A stretch of DNA of 13,615 bases from positions 1 to 13,615 of the forward strand of contig JANOFE010000015.1 in assembly GCA_031413495.1 (NCBI GenBank), given 5' to 3'. The notes beneath the pieces are model-generated. The model was not told the DNA's origin, ran no database searches, and worked only from the letters and a program-made list of their open reading frames with translations. The DNA comes from JACMNW01 sp031413495. GTDB lineage: Bacteria; Pseudomonadota; Alphaproteobacteria; Rhodobacterales; Rhodobacteraceae. Each line of letters opens with the position of its first letter. The stretch's first letter is position 1. Made by a program: the position numbers and the translations under genes. This document shows, piece by piece, positions 1 to 6,189 of the stretch.

Positions 1-33
1 ACCTTGTTTTCAAAACGCCACCAAAAGGCGCTA

Positions 34-114
34 CCTGCCTAATATTTAATCACACCGCCCAGAATCGCATGATACAATCCACCTGCAAAACCTATCGCGA
101 TTGTTCCTGCCTAA
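34..114 (+). repeat. Direct repeat CCTGCCTAA upstream of glnB
   Basis: The 9-mer CCTGCCTAA occurs at 34-42 and again at 106-114. The second copy also forms an inverted pair with the TAGGCA at 133-138 (TGCCTA / TAGGCA, spacer 19). The copies sit on either side of the -10 candidate at 73-78, as regulator sites might. They do not match the NtrC pattern I know (TGC-N11-GCA), so no regulator can be named. Confidence 0.3.
70..78 (+). promoter_or_regulatory. Candidate extended -10 promoter for glnBA
   Basis: The sequence TGATACAAT has a TG-N-TACAAT layout, like an extended -10 element with a 5/6 match to TATAAT. I see no good -35 hexamer 16-18 bp upstream, which is tolerated by extended -10 promoters. 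It lies about 85 bp before the glnB start, leaving room for a leader. I found no convincing sigma-54 element (TGGCAC-N5-TTGC) in 1-162. Activation by NtrC is usual for glnBA in alphaproteobacteria but is not shown here. Confidence 0.3.
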
Positions 115-162
115 CAGAAATGATCAGAGGGCTAGGCAAGAAACCTTGGGGGGACGTGGCCC

Positions 163-501
163 ATGAAGAAGATCGAGGCAATCATCAAGCCGTTCAAGCT
201 TGATGAGGTCAAGGAAGCGCTGCAAGAGGCGGGCATCCAAGGGCTGTCTGTGACCGAGGTAAAGGGCTTTGGCCGCCAAAAGGGCCATACCGAACTGTAC
301 CGCGGCGCCGAATACGTCGTTGATTTTCTGCCCAAGGTGAAGATCGAGGTCGTATTGACCGACGACATGGTTGAAACCGCCATTGCGGCCATCATCGCCG
401 CCGCCCGGACCGACAAAATCGGTGACGGCAAGATCTTTGTCTACCCGGTGGAACAAGCCATCCGCATTCGCACGGGCGAAACCGGCGACGACGCGGTTTA
501 A
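163..501 (+). CDS. glnB: Nitrogen regulatory protein P-II
   Basis: PII signal protein of 112 aa, the usual family length. It is a trimeric cytoplasmic sensor of 2-oxoglutarate, ATP/ADP and, through uridylylation, glutamine. It controls GlnE adenylylation of glutamine synthetase and the NtrB/NtrC system. Visible hallmarks are the N-terminal MKKIEAIIKPFKLDEV, the T-loop with ELYRGAEY in which Tyr51 is the uridylylation site, the B-loop GDGKIFV, and the C-terminal IRIRTGE. The KGFGRQKGH segment just before the T-loop closely resembles E. coli GlnB rather than a divergent PII. The start is ATG 163, with a G-rich Shine-Dalgarno stretch ending about 8 nt upstream. glnA follows after 63 bp on the same strand, so co-transcription is very likely. 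GlnB rather than GlnK is favoured by linkage to glnA instead of amtB. Confidence 0.97.
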   Translation: MKKIEAIIKPFKLDEVKEALQEAGIQGLSVTEVKGFGRQKGHTELYRGAEYVVDFLPKVKIEVVLTDDMVETAIAAIIAAARTDKIGDGKIFVYPVEQAIRIRTGETGDDAV

Positions 502-507
502 CGACAC

Positions 508-531
508 TGTGGCCTATGATACCGGGCCACA
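508..531 (+). other. Hairpin in the glnB-glnA spacer
   Basis: A perfect 7-bp inverted repeat, TGTGGCC (508-514) and GGCCACA (525-531), encloses a 10-nt loop. No T-run follows, so it is not a classical terminator. It could be an mRNA processing or stability element that sets different glnB and glnA transcript levels. That role is inference. Confidence 0.4.
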
Positions 532-564
532 CAATCATCATTCATAAGAAGGAAATGAGCAGAG

Positions 565-1974
565 ATGAGCAAAGTAAAGAACGCTCTGAAACTGATGAAG
601 GACGAGGAGGTCGAATATGTCGACATCCGCTTCACCGACCCGCGCGGCAAGTTGCAGCACGTAACCCTGGTGGCCGATCTGGTGGATGAAGACTTCTTTG
701 AAGAAGGCTTCATGTTCGACGGGTCATCCATCGCGGGCTGGAAGTCGATTGACCAATCCGACATGAAGCTGATCCCCGATCCATCATCCGTTTACATCGA
801 CCCCTTCTATGCCGAAAAAACCATGTGCGTGCATTGCAACGTGGTCGAGCCTGATACGGGCGAGGCTTACAGCCGCGATCCGCGTGGCACGGCGGTCAAG
901 GCCGAGGCGTACCTTAAATCAACCGGCATTGGCGATACCGCCTATTTCGGGCCGGAAGCCGAATTTTTCCTGTTCGACGATGTGCGCTATTCGGTCAGCA
1001 TGAACAAAGTGTCGTTTCAGGTGGATGCGGTTGATGCATCGTGGAACACCGATACCGTCTATGAAGGCGGCAATTCGGGCCATCGTCCGGGCATCAAGGG
1101 CGGCTATTTCCCGGTGAACCCAATTGACGATGCGCAAGACCTGCGCGGCGAAATGCTGTCCACCATGAAACGCATGGGCATCAAGGTAGACAAGCATCAC
1201 CACGAAGTTGGCTCCACCCAGCACGAACTTGGCATGATCTTTGGCGGGCTGGTTGAACAGGCCGACAACATGCAGAAATACAAGTATGTGATCCACAATG
1301 TGGCCCACGCCTACGGCAAAACGGTGACGTTCATGCCAAAGCCCATCAAGGGTGATAACGGGTCTGGCATGCACGTGAACATGTCGATCTGGAAAGACGG
1401 CAAGCCGCTGTTTGCGGGCGATAAATATGCTGATCTTAGCCAAGAAGCACTGTATTTCATTGGCGGTATCCTGAAGCACGCCAAAGCGCTGAACGCGATC
1501 ACCAACCCATCGACCAACAGCTACAAGCGCCTGATCCCCGGCTTTGAAGCGCCGGTTCTGCGCGCGTATTCGGCGCGCAATCGGTCGGGCGCAGTTCGTA
1601 TTCCGTGGACGGAATCGCCAAAGGCCAAACGCGTTGAGGCCCGCTTCCCCGATCCGGCAGCGAACCCCTATCTGTGCTATGCCGCCCTGCTGATGGCCGG
1701 TCTTGACGGCATCAAGCACAAGATTGATCCGGGTCCGGCATCAGACAAAGACCTTTACGATCTGCCGCCCGAAGAGTTGGCCGAAATCCCAACCGTCTGC
1801 GGCAGCTTGCGTGAGGCCTTGGAAGAGTTGGAGAAGAACCATGACTTCCTTCTGGCCGGTGACGTGTTCACCAAAGATCAGTTGGAAGGCTATATGGCGC
1901 TGAAGTGGGAAGAGGTTTACGCCTACGAACATACCCCGCATCCGATTGAATATCAGATGTATTACAGCTGCTGA
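565..1974 (+). CDS. glnA: Glutamine synthetase type I
   Basis: Makes glutamine from glutamate, ammonia and ATP; cytoplasmic dodecamer and the entry point of ammonia assimilation. At 469 aa it has the usual GSI-beta length. Recognisable motifs in order: the N-terminal beta-grasp with DIRFTDPRGKLQHVT and FDGSSIAGW; the catalytic-domain FGPEAEFFLFD metal ligands; HHHEVGSTQHELG; the ATP-site NGSGMHVN; the NPSTNSYKRLIPGFEAP loop; and NRSGAVRIP. Tyr398, in DLYDLPPEE, is the adenylylation site typical of GSI-beta. This implies control by GlnE, itself directed by the PII protein encoded just upstream. Start ATG 565 is supported by homology. The purine-rich region before it has AAGGA rather far upstream, so the ribosome site is not strong. 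It ends 26 nt before a strong terminator, so glnBA forms a closed two-gene operon. Confidence 0.98.
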   Translation: MSKVKNALKLMKDEEVEYVDIRFTDPRGKLQHVTLVADLVDEDFFEEGFMFDGSSIAGWKSIDQSDMKLIPDPSSVYIDPFYAEKTMCVHCNVVEPDTGEAYSRDPRGTAVKAEAYLKSTGIGDTAYFGPEAEFFLFDDVRYSVSMNKVSFQVDAVDASWNTDTVYEGGNSGHRPGIKGGYFPVNPIDDAQDLRGEMLSTMKRMGIKVDKHHHEVGSTQHELGMIFGGLVEQADNMQKYKYVIHNVAHAYGKTVTFMPKPIKGDNGSGMHVNMSIWKDGKPLFAGDKYADLSQEALYFIGGILKHAKALNAITNPSTNSYKRLIPGFEAPVLRAYSARNRSGAVRIPWTESPKAKRVEARFPDPAANPYLCYAALLMAGLDGIKHKIDPGPASDKDLYDLPPEELAEIPTVCGSLREALEELEKNHDFLLAGDVFTKDQLEGYMALKWEEVYAYEHTPHPIEYQMYYSC

Positions 1975-2000
1975 CAGGCCTAAATCAGATCGTTAGAAAA

Positions 2001-2026
2001 GGGCGCCCTCACCGGGCGCCCTTTTT
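2001..2026 (+). terminator. Intrinsic terminator of glnBA
   Basis: GGGCGCCC (2001-2008) pairs perfectly with GGGCGCCC (2014-2021) around a 5-nt TCACC loop. It is followed at once by TTTTT, and the AAAA before the stem can extend the pairing. The stem starts 26 nt after the glnA stop. This is a textbook Rho-independent terminator. Confidence 0.92.
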
Positions 2027-2358
2027 GTTTGATCAAGGCGGGACTTCCCTGAAATCCTTCGGCTTTCGGGGAGTACCACCCGACCAAATGTCGACCAAGC
2101 AACCCGGACCGGTCACAAGCGCCGCTGATCACGCCGCATGATGACGCCCCAAGATGAAGCAACGACAGGCACCGCAAAAGTTTGCTGTAAATTACGATAT
2201 GGCCACGAATCTGCCCGCTTTGCCGCCACTTCTGCACCAAAGACGGCAAAAACGCGGCGCAGGAATTTGTAAAATTCAAGTTAACATCACAATCCCTTCC
2301 CATTGGCGGCACATTGTTTTGGCACGCTACCCTGACCGAATTCCGCTAGGGGGTGGAA
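2027..2358. other. Structured non-coding gap after glnA
   Basis: These 332 bases between the glnA terminator and the next gene carry no convincing reading frame. A 105-codon frame starting at 2154 runs into the downstream gene in another frame and is rejected. The gap holds a UUCG-capped hairpin (2041-2077), a 7-mer direct repeat CGACCAA at 2081-2087 and 2092-2098 (11-bp period, one helical turn), an 8-bp palindrome GACCGGTC (2107-2114), and the inverted repeat GAATTT-GTA-AAATTC (2263-2277). The last could be an operator for the gene starting at 2359. I could not settle a promoter. Confidence 0.5.
2041..2077 (+). other. UUCG-capped hairpin, possible RNA element
   Basis: The left arm (GG, ACTTCCC, bulged T, GAAA; 2041-2054) pairs with the right arm (TTTC, GGGGAGT, bulged A, CC; 2064-2077). 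That gives about 13 pairs including one G-T. The top has a C(TTCG)G tetraloop at 2057-2062, a very stable RNA cap, with a small internal loop below it. No T-run follows, so it is not a second classical terminator. It may be part of a small RNA, a leader, or an mRNA end-protecting element. Confidence 0.4.
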
Positions 2359-3354
2359 ATGAGTATCGCTTTTACGAGTTATGTATCGCAGCTTTTGTAT
2401 CGGGCCGCCCCAGCGTGCAATTTCGCACAAGTTATTGGGGAATTGCGCGATGCCTTCACACCCGAAAATAGTGCCGCACCGGCCCTGACGTGGGATTGCG
2501 ACGATATTGCCTTGCTTGATTTCAACACGGCGCGAGTCGTGATCGGCTTTTCCGACAATTTGCCAGGTGCGCATGCGGCCTGTTTTACGGTGGCGACCGG
2601 GCAGTCCCCGCTATCAAACGCCGCCAGTTTGGAAAGTGCCGATCAAGACCTTTTGTGCCAGTCTATCATCTCTCGGCTAGAGCGCCGTTTTCCCTGCGAT
2701 GCGCGCGACCGTCAAATTCTTGAACAAGCGTTGACGGCAGACCTGATCGACCGTGTGGTGGATGACCTGTTCACAAAAGATGATCTGCCGATCAAAGCGA
2801 CCGATCCTGTGCAGCAGACGCCGGACATCACAGAGCCTGCACTGACCAATACCGTGACAGAGCCGGGCGATATGGACCGGCTTTTGCAGCGGCTATCGAC
2901 CGAGCTAACGGCACGCACGCCAAGTTTGATTTCGCGTGCCATCGCATCAGTTTCGCCGCGCCCGCGTGATGCGGGAGCTGTCGACCAAAGTTTGGCCCAA
3001 ACAACGATGACAAAAGCCAAAGGGCCCGCCTCAGCATTGTTGCGCGGCAGTGGCACGGCAAACCTTGCCCGCGGTCTGTTTCGCCTAAAGTCAAAGACGA
3101 CGACCGCAGGTGGCGACGACGACGCCCCCCAAACGGGCGCGCGTGCCCCGCACCGCACATCATCGACGGAGCTGAAGGCCGTGCGCGACGCACTTTATGC
3201 GACCGATGCCAGTTCAGCCTCTGTTGACCGCATCGTCGCCCAGTCAAAACACACATTGCAGATTTTGGCAGCCCTGCCCGGCGGCATTGCAAACGCCGTT
3301 GTGGAGTTGCGGCGCGGCGATACGATGCGCACTGAAAATAAGATCAGACACTGA
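2359..3354 (+). CDS. Uncharacterised soluble protein
   Basis: I do not recognise this 331-aa protein. It has no signal peptide and no membrane segment, so it is probably cytoplasmic. The N-terminal 140 residues look globular and helical, with a DIALLDF/VVIGFSDNL strand region near residues 50-68 and a charged helix with LERRF near 107-111. Residues about 145-270 are rich in Thr, Pro, Ala and Ser and look like a linker, including an acidic GGDDDAP patch near 251-257. A short C-terminal domain (about 270-320) reads STELKAVRDALYAT and then a helical LAALPGGIANAVVELRRG. I chose ATG 2359 over GTG 2353 because TAGGGGGTGGA ends just before it. The gene converges with the minus-strand gene ending at 3376, with 21 bp between stops. 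It is separated from glnA by a terminator, so it is not part of that operon. Confidence 0.75.
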   Translation: MSIAFTSYVSQLLYRAAPACNFAQVIGELRDAFTPENSAAPALTWDCDDIALLDFNTARVVIGFSDNLPGAHAACFTVATGQSPLSNAASLESADQDLLCQSIISRLERRFPCDARDRQILEQALTADLIDRVVDDLFTKDDLPIKATDPVQQTPDITEPALTNTVTEPGDMDRLLQRLSTELTARTPSLISRAIASVSPRPRDAGAVDQSLAQTTMTKAKGPASALLRGSGTANLARGLFRLKSKTTTAGGDDDAPQTGARAPHRTSSTELKAVRDALYATDASSASVDRIVAQSKHTLQILAALPGGIANAVVELRRGDTMRTENKIRH

Positions 3355-3375
3355 TATGCCGTAGGCTGGCAGGCT

Positions 3376-4155
3376 TTAGGGGTGTAGGGCGCACAAACCC
3401 TGCGCCACGTCGGGCGCAAGATTGGTCATGCGGACCACGTAGGTGTGAATGGCAAAAACCACCACTCCGGTTTTAGGCAGCCGGACGAGGCATTGCCGTT
3501 CGGATCTTGCATAGGTCTTGAAAACAGGGCGCGGCCTGGGAGCGCCTTCAAGTCGCGGCTGATGCAAGGCTGGATCATCATATATCAGGGAATTCGCGCG
3601 CCAAAGCGGTTGTTCTGGCCGGATCGCATCAAACAAACGCTGAACCCGCTTTGCAATATCCGGGTCATAGTTTGGCACCGGGGTGTGGATCTGTGTCATC
3701 GGGCGACCAAGCTTTTGGGCCAAAGTCCAGCCTGCCGGAAAACATAGGATCGCACCGGTCAGGATATGCTCGGCGCCGATCCTTTCGAGGATGCAGAAAT
3801 CTTCCTGAAACAATCGCCCCAAGGTGAGCAGCGGATGATCGGGGTCAAGGGCCACGGAAACGCCGTCGGGGCGGCGGACCTTATGGGGGGAAAGGTGATA
3901 GCCGGGTCTGGTGGCAAGGGTCTGCAGAAGCGTGGCGTAAAGTTCATCGGCGGCGGGTTTTGCGCGGGGTTGCAGGGCGTGAACGAGGGTTGGGGAGGCG
4001 GCGATCAGACGGTCGCGTTCGCTCATTTGTCCGGCAAAAGCGTCGTCGATGCAGGTCCAGTGATCGCCGGTCAGGGGCAGGATTCCGGGCAGCCGAGAGG
4101 TGCGGGGGTCCATCCAGGGGGCAAAAGGTAGGCTTGATTGCAGAATCGGGGGCAT
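3376..4155 (-). CDS. DUF3445 / HODM alpha-subunit-like haem N-demethylase family protein
   Basis: This 259-aa protein matches the family typified by the haem-containing alpha subunit of oxidative N-demethylase and dimethylamine monooxygenase. That family oxidatively removes a methyl group from secondary amines on a PAS-fold haem domain. Visible family-like segments are FAPWMDPRT near the N-terminus, FQEDFCILE (116-124), the central LTGAILCFPAGWTLAQKLG (132-150), IHTPVPNY (156-163), and the C-terminal RSERQCLVRLPKTG followed by VVFAIHTYV. Start choice is uncertain: ATG 4155 fits the family N-terminus, while an in-frame ATG at 4266 would add a 37-residue Pro-rich extension unlike a folded domain. 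Neither has a good Shine-Dalgarno. No reductase or ferredoxin subunits lie nearby, so the redox partner and the substrate are unknown. Family assignment is fairly sure; N-demethylase activity is inference. Confidence 0.8.
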   Translation of the reverse strand: MPPILQSSLPFAPWMDPRTSRLPGILPLTGDHWTCIDDAFAGQMSERDRLIAASPTLVHALQPRAKPAADELYATLLQTLATRPGYHLSPHKVRRPDGVSVALDPDHPLLTLGRLFQEDFCILERIGAEHILTGAILCFPAGWTLAQKLGRPMTQIHTPVPNYDPDIAKRVQRLFDAIRPEQPLWRANSLIYDDPALHQPRLEGAPRPRPVFKTYARSERQCLVRLPKTGVVVFAIHTYVVRMTNLAPDVAQGLCALHP

Positions 4156-4189
4156 GCGGGGGAATTTAGGGGAGAGAGTGGGTGGGGGG
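4148..4189 (+). repeat. Guanine-run tract, G-quadruplex-like
   Basis: Five runs of 3-6 guanines are separated by loops of 5, 6, 7 and 1 nt: runs at 4148-4152, 4158-4162, 4169-4172, 4180-4182 and 4184-4189. This satisfies the G3+N1-7 pattern. The tract lies on the plus strand across the start codon of the minus-strand DUF3445-like gene, so its transcript would be C-rich. Further purine-rich, G-heavy sequence continues to about 4225. Confidence 0.6.
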
Positions 4190-4295
4190 AAGGTTGGAGT
4201 TGAGGGGGAAGGCGGGAAGACCGGGTTTTGATAGCGGTTGAAGGGCGCGTTACTTTGACAAGGCATTCGGTAGAAATGCGGTTGATGCGGAGCTG

Positions 4296-4311
4296 GTAAC
4301 ACACGTGTTAC
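4296..4311. promoter_or_regulatory. Perfect palindromic operator candidate
   Basis: GTAACAC (4296-4302), AC, GTGTTAC (4305-4311) is a perfect inverted repeat with 7-bp arms and a 2-bp spacer. It lies upstream of the DUF3445-like gene and just downstream of its candidate promoter, a good position for repression. The size and symmetry resemble sites of TetR-type repressors, but no regulator gene is visible nearby. Confidence 0.5.
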
Positions 4312-4329
4312 AGGAGGCAGGATATTGAT

Positions 4330-4358
4330 ATTACACAAAAGAGTTTTTTCTTTAACAA
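4330..4358 (-). promoter_or_regulatory. Sigma-70-like promoter candidate for the DUF3445-like gene
   Basis: Read on the minus strand, TTGTTA (4358-4353) is a 4/6 match to TTGACA. After exactly 17 bp comes TGTAAT (4335-4330), a 5/6 match to TATAAT. Transcription would start near 4323, leaving a leader of about 170 nt to ATG 4155 that includes the palindrome at 4296-4311. Confidence 0.4.
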
Positions 4359-4550
4359 AAATTTAACGCCTTAAAACGTGCCAAAGACAACGGTCAGGCA
4401 GCGGCGGTTCGGCCAGCCGGGACATTTTTTTCCTCCCTCAACTGCTGCGCTGCAAAGCGCTGACACCTGAATTAGATGCGCCGAAAAATATGGGGTTTGC
4501 GCCCCCCTCGGCCCGCGCTGCAGTGTTCAAACGACCTGTTTTGGAATGCA

Positions 4551-5270
4551 TCAGGGCCAAGCCTGAAGATTGACAGAAGACAAAAGAGAGGGACCAATTT
4601 CCTTTTTCAGCTTTTCTTCGATTGCCGTGCCGAAGGAAGTAAAATCTTTGATATCAATAACAAATGACCCCGGCCCAGAGATAACCTTGTCACGATAATA
4701 CTGCCCCAATTCTGGTACTTCATTCTCAATGACCAATCCATTGATGATTATTCCAAGGTCAGCGGCACGTTTACGGGCCTTGGCAAGTGGGATGTGAACA
4801 CTCCGCTTCGGTGAAATAGATTGTTCCCCGTCCCCCGAAACATTTATCACTGCCCGAATAGTGCAGTGATTCGGTTGATCTAACAAATCAATGGCCGAGT
4901 TTAACCCATTGCCGATATCGGTATCGCCAAAAACCTGCCGCTTCGTCGTCAGCAACATTGCTGCAAAAGCGTCTGCACTTTGAGGCGAGGTGATACGATG
5001 CCAAGGAATGGCCTGAAATGAGAAATCGGCGTCAGCCCAATATACTGCCGCGACATCGACCACTCCGGCGGCTGCAAGGGCCCGTTTCACCGCAAGACTT
5101 TGGAATGCTGCAGCATATCCAACGGTTTGAATGGTAAATTCGCTGTCGTCGATGCTGCCCGAACTGTCGATTGCAAGAACCAAAGACAGATCGGCACAGG
5201 TGGCATAGGCAAAGTTGGGAAACCAGACGAGGCAGAAAGCAACCACACAAGCACGAAAATGTAGCGTCAT
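4551..5270 (-). CDS. Exported VWA-domain protein, DUF1194 type
   Basis: A 239-aa protein with an N-terminal signal peptide (hydrophobic core about residues 5-20, likely cut after AYA at 23) and then a von Willebrand factor A fold. The metal-ion-dependent adhesion site is intact: DSSGS at 35-39, Thr117 in GDTDIG, and Asp147 in VSGDGEQ. This suggests divalent-metal-dependent protein binding in the periplasm or outside the cell; the partner is unknown. The overall pattern fits the DUF1194 family common in alphaproteobacteria. ATG 5270 is chosen over an upstream frame extension because AAAGGTG lies about 6 nt before it and the signal peptide begins there. Its base composition (about 40-50% GC in sampled lines) is clearly lower than that of the purB region, which hints at recent acquisition or relaxed codon selection. 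It appears monocistronic. Confidence 0.85.
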   Translation of the reverse strand: MTLHFRACVVAFCLVWFPNFAYATCADLSLVLAIDSSGSIDDSEFTIQTVGYAAAFQSLAVKRALAAAGVVDVAAVYWADADFSFQAIPWHRITSPQSADAFAAMLLTTKRQVFGDTDIGNGLNSAIDLLDQPNHCTIRAVINVSGDGEQSISPKRSVHIPLAKARKRAADLGIIINGLVIENEVPELGQYYRDKVISGPGSFVIDIKDFTSFGTAIEEKLKKEIGPSLLSSVNLQAWP

Positions 5271-5684
5271 TACGACACCTTTTTTGCTGTGGCTTATAGG
5301 CAAGCGAAACCCGTTAGAAATGCGAATTGTACAATTAAAATGTTGAAGTTGAACTCGGAAAAAATAGTTTTGCACATCGCATCACGCTGGGATTGCGGTT
5401 TGAAATTCAACCTAGAAGCGTATGAAGTTTGTATTTAATAGCGCTTTAGTTGTTTTTATAGTATCACGGTGGTTGATCTTACCGAACAATTTTGTGCACA
5501 TCGGTTAAAAGAAGTTACGCCAAATTCGCGCGTCTGTCATACTAAATTTTTATAGATCCGGTTGACCATTGAACCAGAGTAAATCTGTATTCTGATTGGT
5601 TTTGGTTATAGTGGCGGATCAAAAGCAGAACAGTATGATTTACTTTCTTGCAATTGCGGATTTGTCTTGTCGGCTGATCTGATT
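5271..5684. other. AT-rich gap upstream of the DUF1194 gene
   Basis: A 414-base non-coding stretch of about 28-43% GC by line, far below the surrounding genes. It contains the 12-bp palindrome at 5325-5336, an 11-bp palindrome TTGAAATTCAA (5400-5410) and two copies of TTTTTATAG (5453-5461 and 5547-5555), each followed within a few bases by CGG and TTGA. A TATAAG at 5300-5295 on the minus strand could be a -10 element, but it lacks a good -35. No coding frame is supported. An unannotated small RNA or a decayed insertion is possible but unproven. Confidence 0.5.
5325..5336. promoter_or_regulatory. Perfect 12-bp palindrome AATTGTACAATT
   Basis: A perfect palindrome 55 bp upstream of the DUF1194 start codon, where an operator would be expected. 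In AT-rich DNA such a palindrome is less surprising than in GC-rich DNA, so confidence is modest. Confidence 0.35.
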
Positions 5685-6047
5685 CTACCGCAAATCCACA
5701 TACCTGCCGACGCTGTTACTGCCATCGCCCGCCGTAAACCGTATGTTCAAACCATTGGCACTGCGGGCCACGTCGTAGCAGGACCATATGTCAGATGGTG
5801 GCCATTGCGAGCAGTATTGCGGGCCGTCTACCCGCCACGCGCCTGTGCTGGGGCGATCGGCGGTGTAGGTTGTGCTGCCGTCGGGGTTGAACTGTTGGGT
5901 TGCACCGCCGTCATAGACGACGACCCGCGCCAAGAGGGCGGATTTGAGTGTAGCCGCGTCAAGGGTTTGCCAGTCTTCTGCCATTGCGGTGGCGGGGAGG
6001 ATGGCAAAGGCAGTGAGGGCGGCGAGGGTTTGGCGTAAATGGCGCAT
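5685..6047 (-). CDS. Small exported hypothetical protein with two cysteines
   Basis: A 120-aa protein with a clear signal peptide (MRHLRQ, hydrophobic stretch to ATAMA, likely cut after residue 23). The mature part of about 97 residues contains VVVYDGGATQQFNPDG and then GAWRVDGPQYC, WPPSDIWSCYD. Cys79 and Cys90 could form a disulfide in the periplasm. The repeated pattern of an aromatic strand, a Gly-rich turn and a Gly-x-Trp suggests a small beta-barrel or beta-sandwich. I recognise the style as common in Rhodobacteraceae but cannot name a family or function. ATG 6047 is chosen because GGAG sits about 8 nt upstream and the signal peptide starts there; the open frame extends further but has no protein-like sequence. 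It is divergent from purB with 142 bp between starts. Confidence 0.8.
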   Translation of the reverse strand: MRHLRQTLAALTAFAILPATAMAEDWQTLDAATLKSALLARVVVYDGGATQQFNPDGSTTYTADRPSTGAWRVDGPQYCSQWPPSDIWSCYDVARSANGLNIRFTAGDGSNSVGRYVDLR

Positions 6048-6084
6048 GGTTGGCGTCTCCGCTGTCGGGGTCGGGCGAGGAAAA

Positions 6085-6162
6085 CAGTCTGCTGGACTTT
6101 TCCGGGCGCGGTTTACCCCCTTTGGCTTGCACGTGGGTTTGTTGCAGTCTATCCGGGCGCGG
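6085..6162. repeat. Paired direct repeats in the purB divergent promoter region
   Basis: CAGTCT occurs at 6085-6090 and 6145-6150, exactly 60 bp apart. The 11-mer TCCGGGCGCGG follows each, at 6101-6111 and 6152-6162. The spacing inside the two units differs (10 and 1 bp). They lie between the divergent starts at 6047 and 6190, so they may be regulator sites or the trace of a local duplication. Confidence 0.4.
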
Positions 6163-6189
6163 CCTGCCCTTGCAACTGAAAGGCCCGCT

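Larger units (their letters stand above)
4156..4550. other. Gap between DUF3445-like and DUF1194 genes
   Basis: About 395 bases with sharply changing composition. 4156-4225 is G-rich on the plus strand, 4312-4378 is strongly AT-rich (about 25% GC over 4321-4380), and 4381-4550 is closer to average. It holds the palindrome at 4296-4311, a minus-strand promoter candidate at 4330-4358 and a tandem GATATT pair at 4321-4332. I see no protein-coding frame with support. I also see no clear terminator for the DUF1194 gene that ends at 4551. Confidence 0.55.

Noticed and set aside
15..36. Small stem CGCC/GGCG read on the minus strand with a T-run, like a terminator
   Set aside because: The stem is only about 4-6 pairs, and no minus-strand gene to its right would need it.
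919..1719. Long open frame on the minus strand (266 codons) inside glnA
   Set aside because: It is antisense to a well-conserved glutamine synthetase, has His/Arg-rich composition typical of a shadow frame, and has no start signal.
2320..2335. TGGCAC resembling a sigma-54 -24 element upstream of 2359
   Set aside because: The -12 part reads CCTG where TTGC is needed, and the conserved GC is missing.
2154..2471. 105-codon plus-strand frame in the gap after glnA
   Set aside because: It overlaps the next gene in another frame, has no Shine-Dalgarno and no recognisable protein pattern.
4874..4890. TTGAT-N7-ATCAA resembling an FNR box
   Set aside because: The spacer is 7 instead of 4, and it lies inside the DUF1194 coding region.
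5944..6189. 82-codon upstream extension of the purB frame
   Set aside because: It runs antisense over the divergent exported protein, and ATG 6190 has a ribosome site and the family N-terminus.
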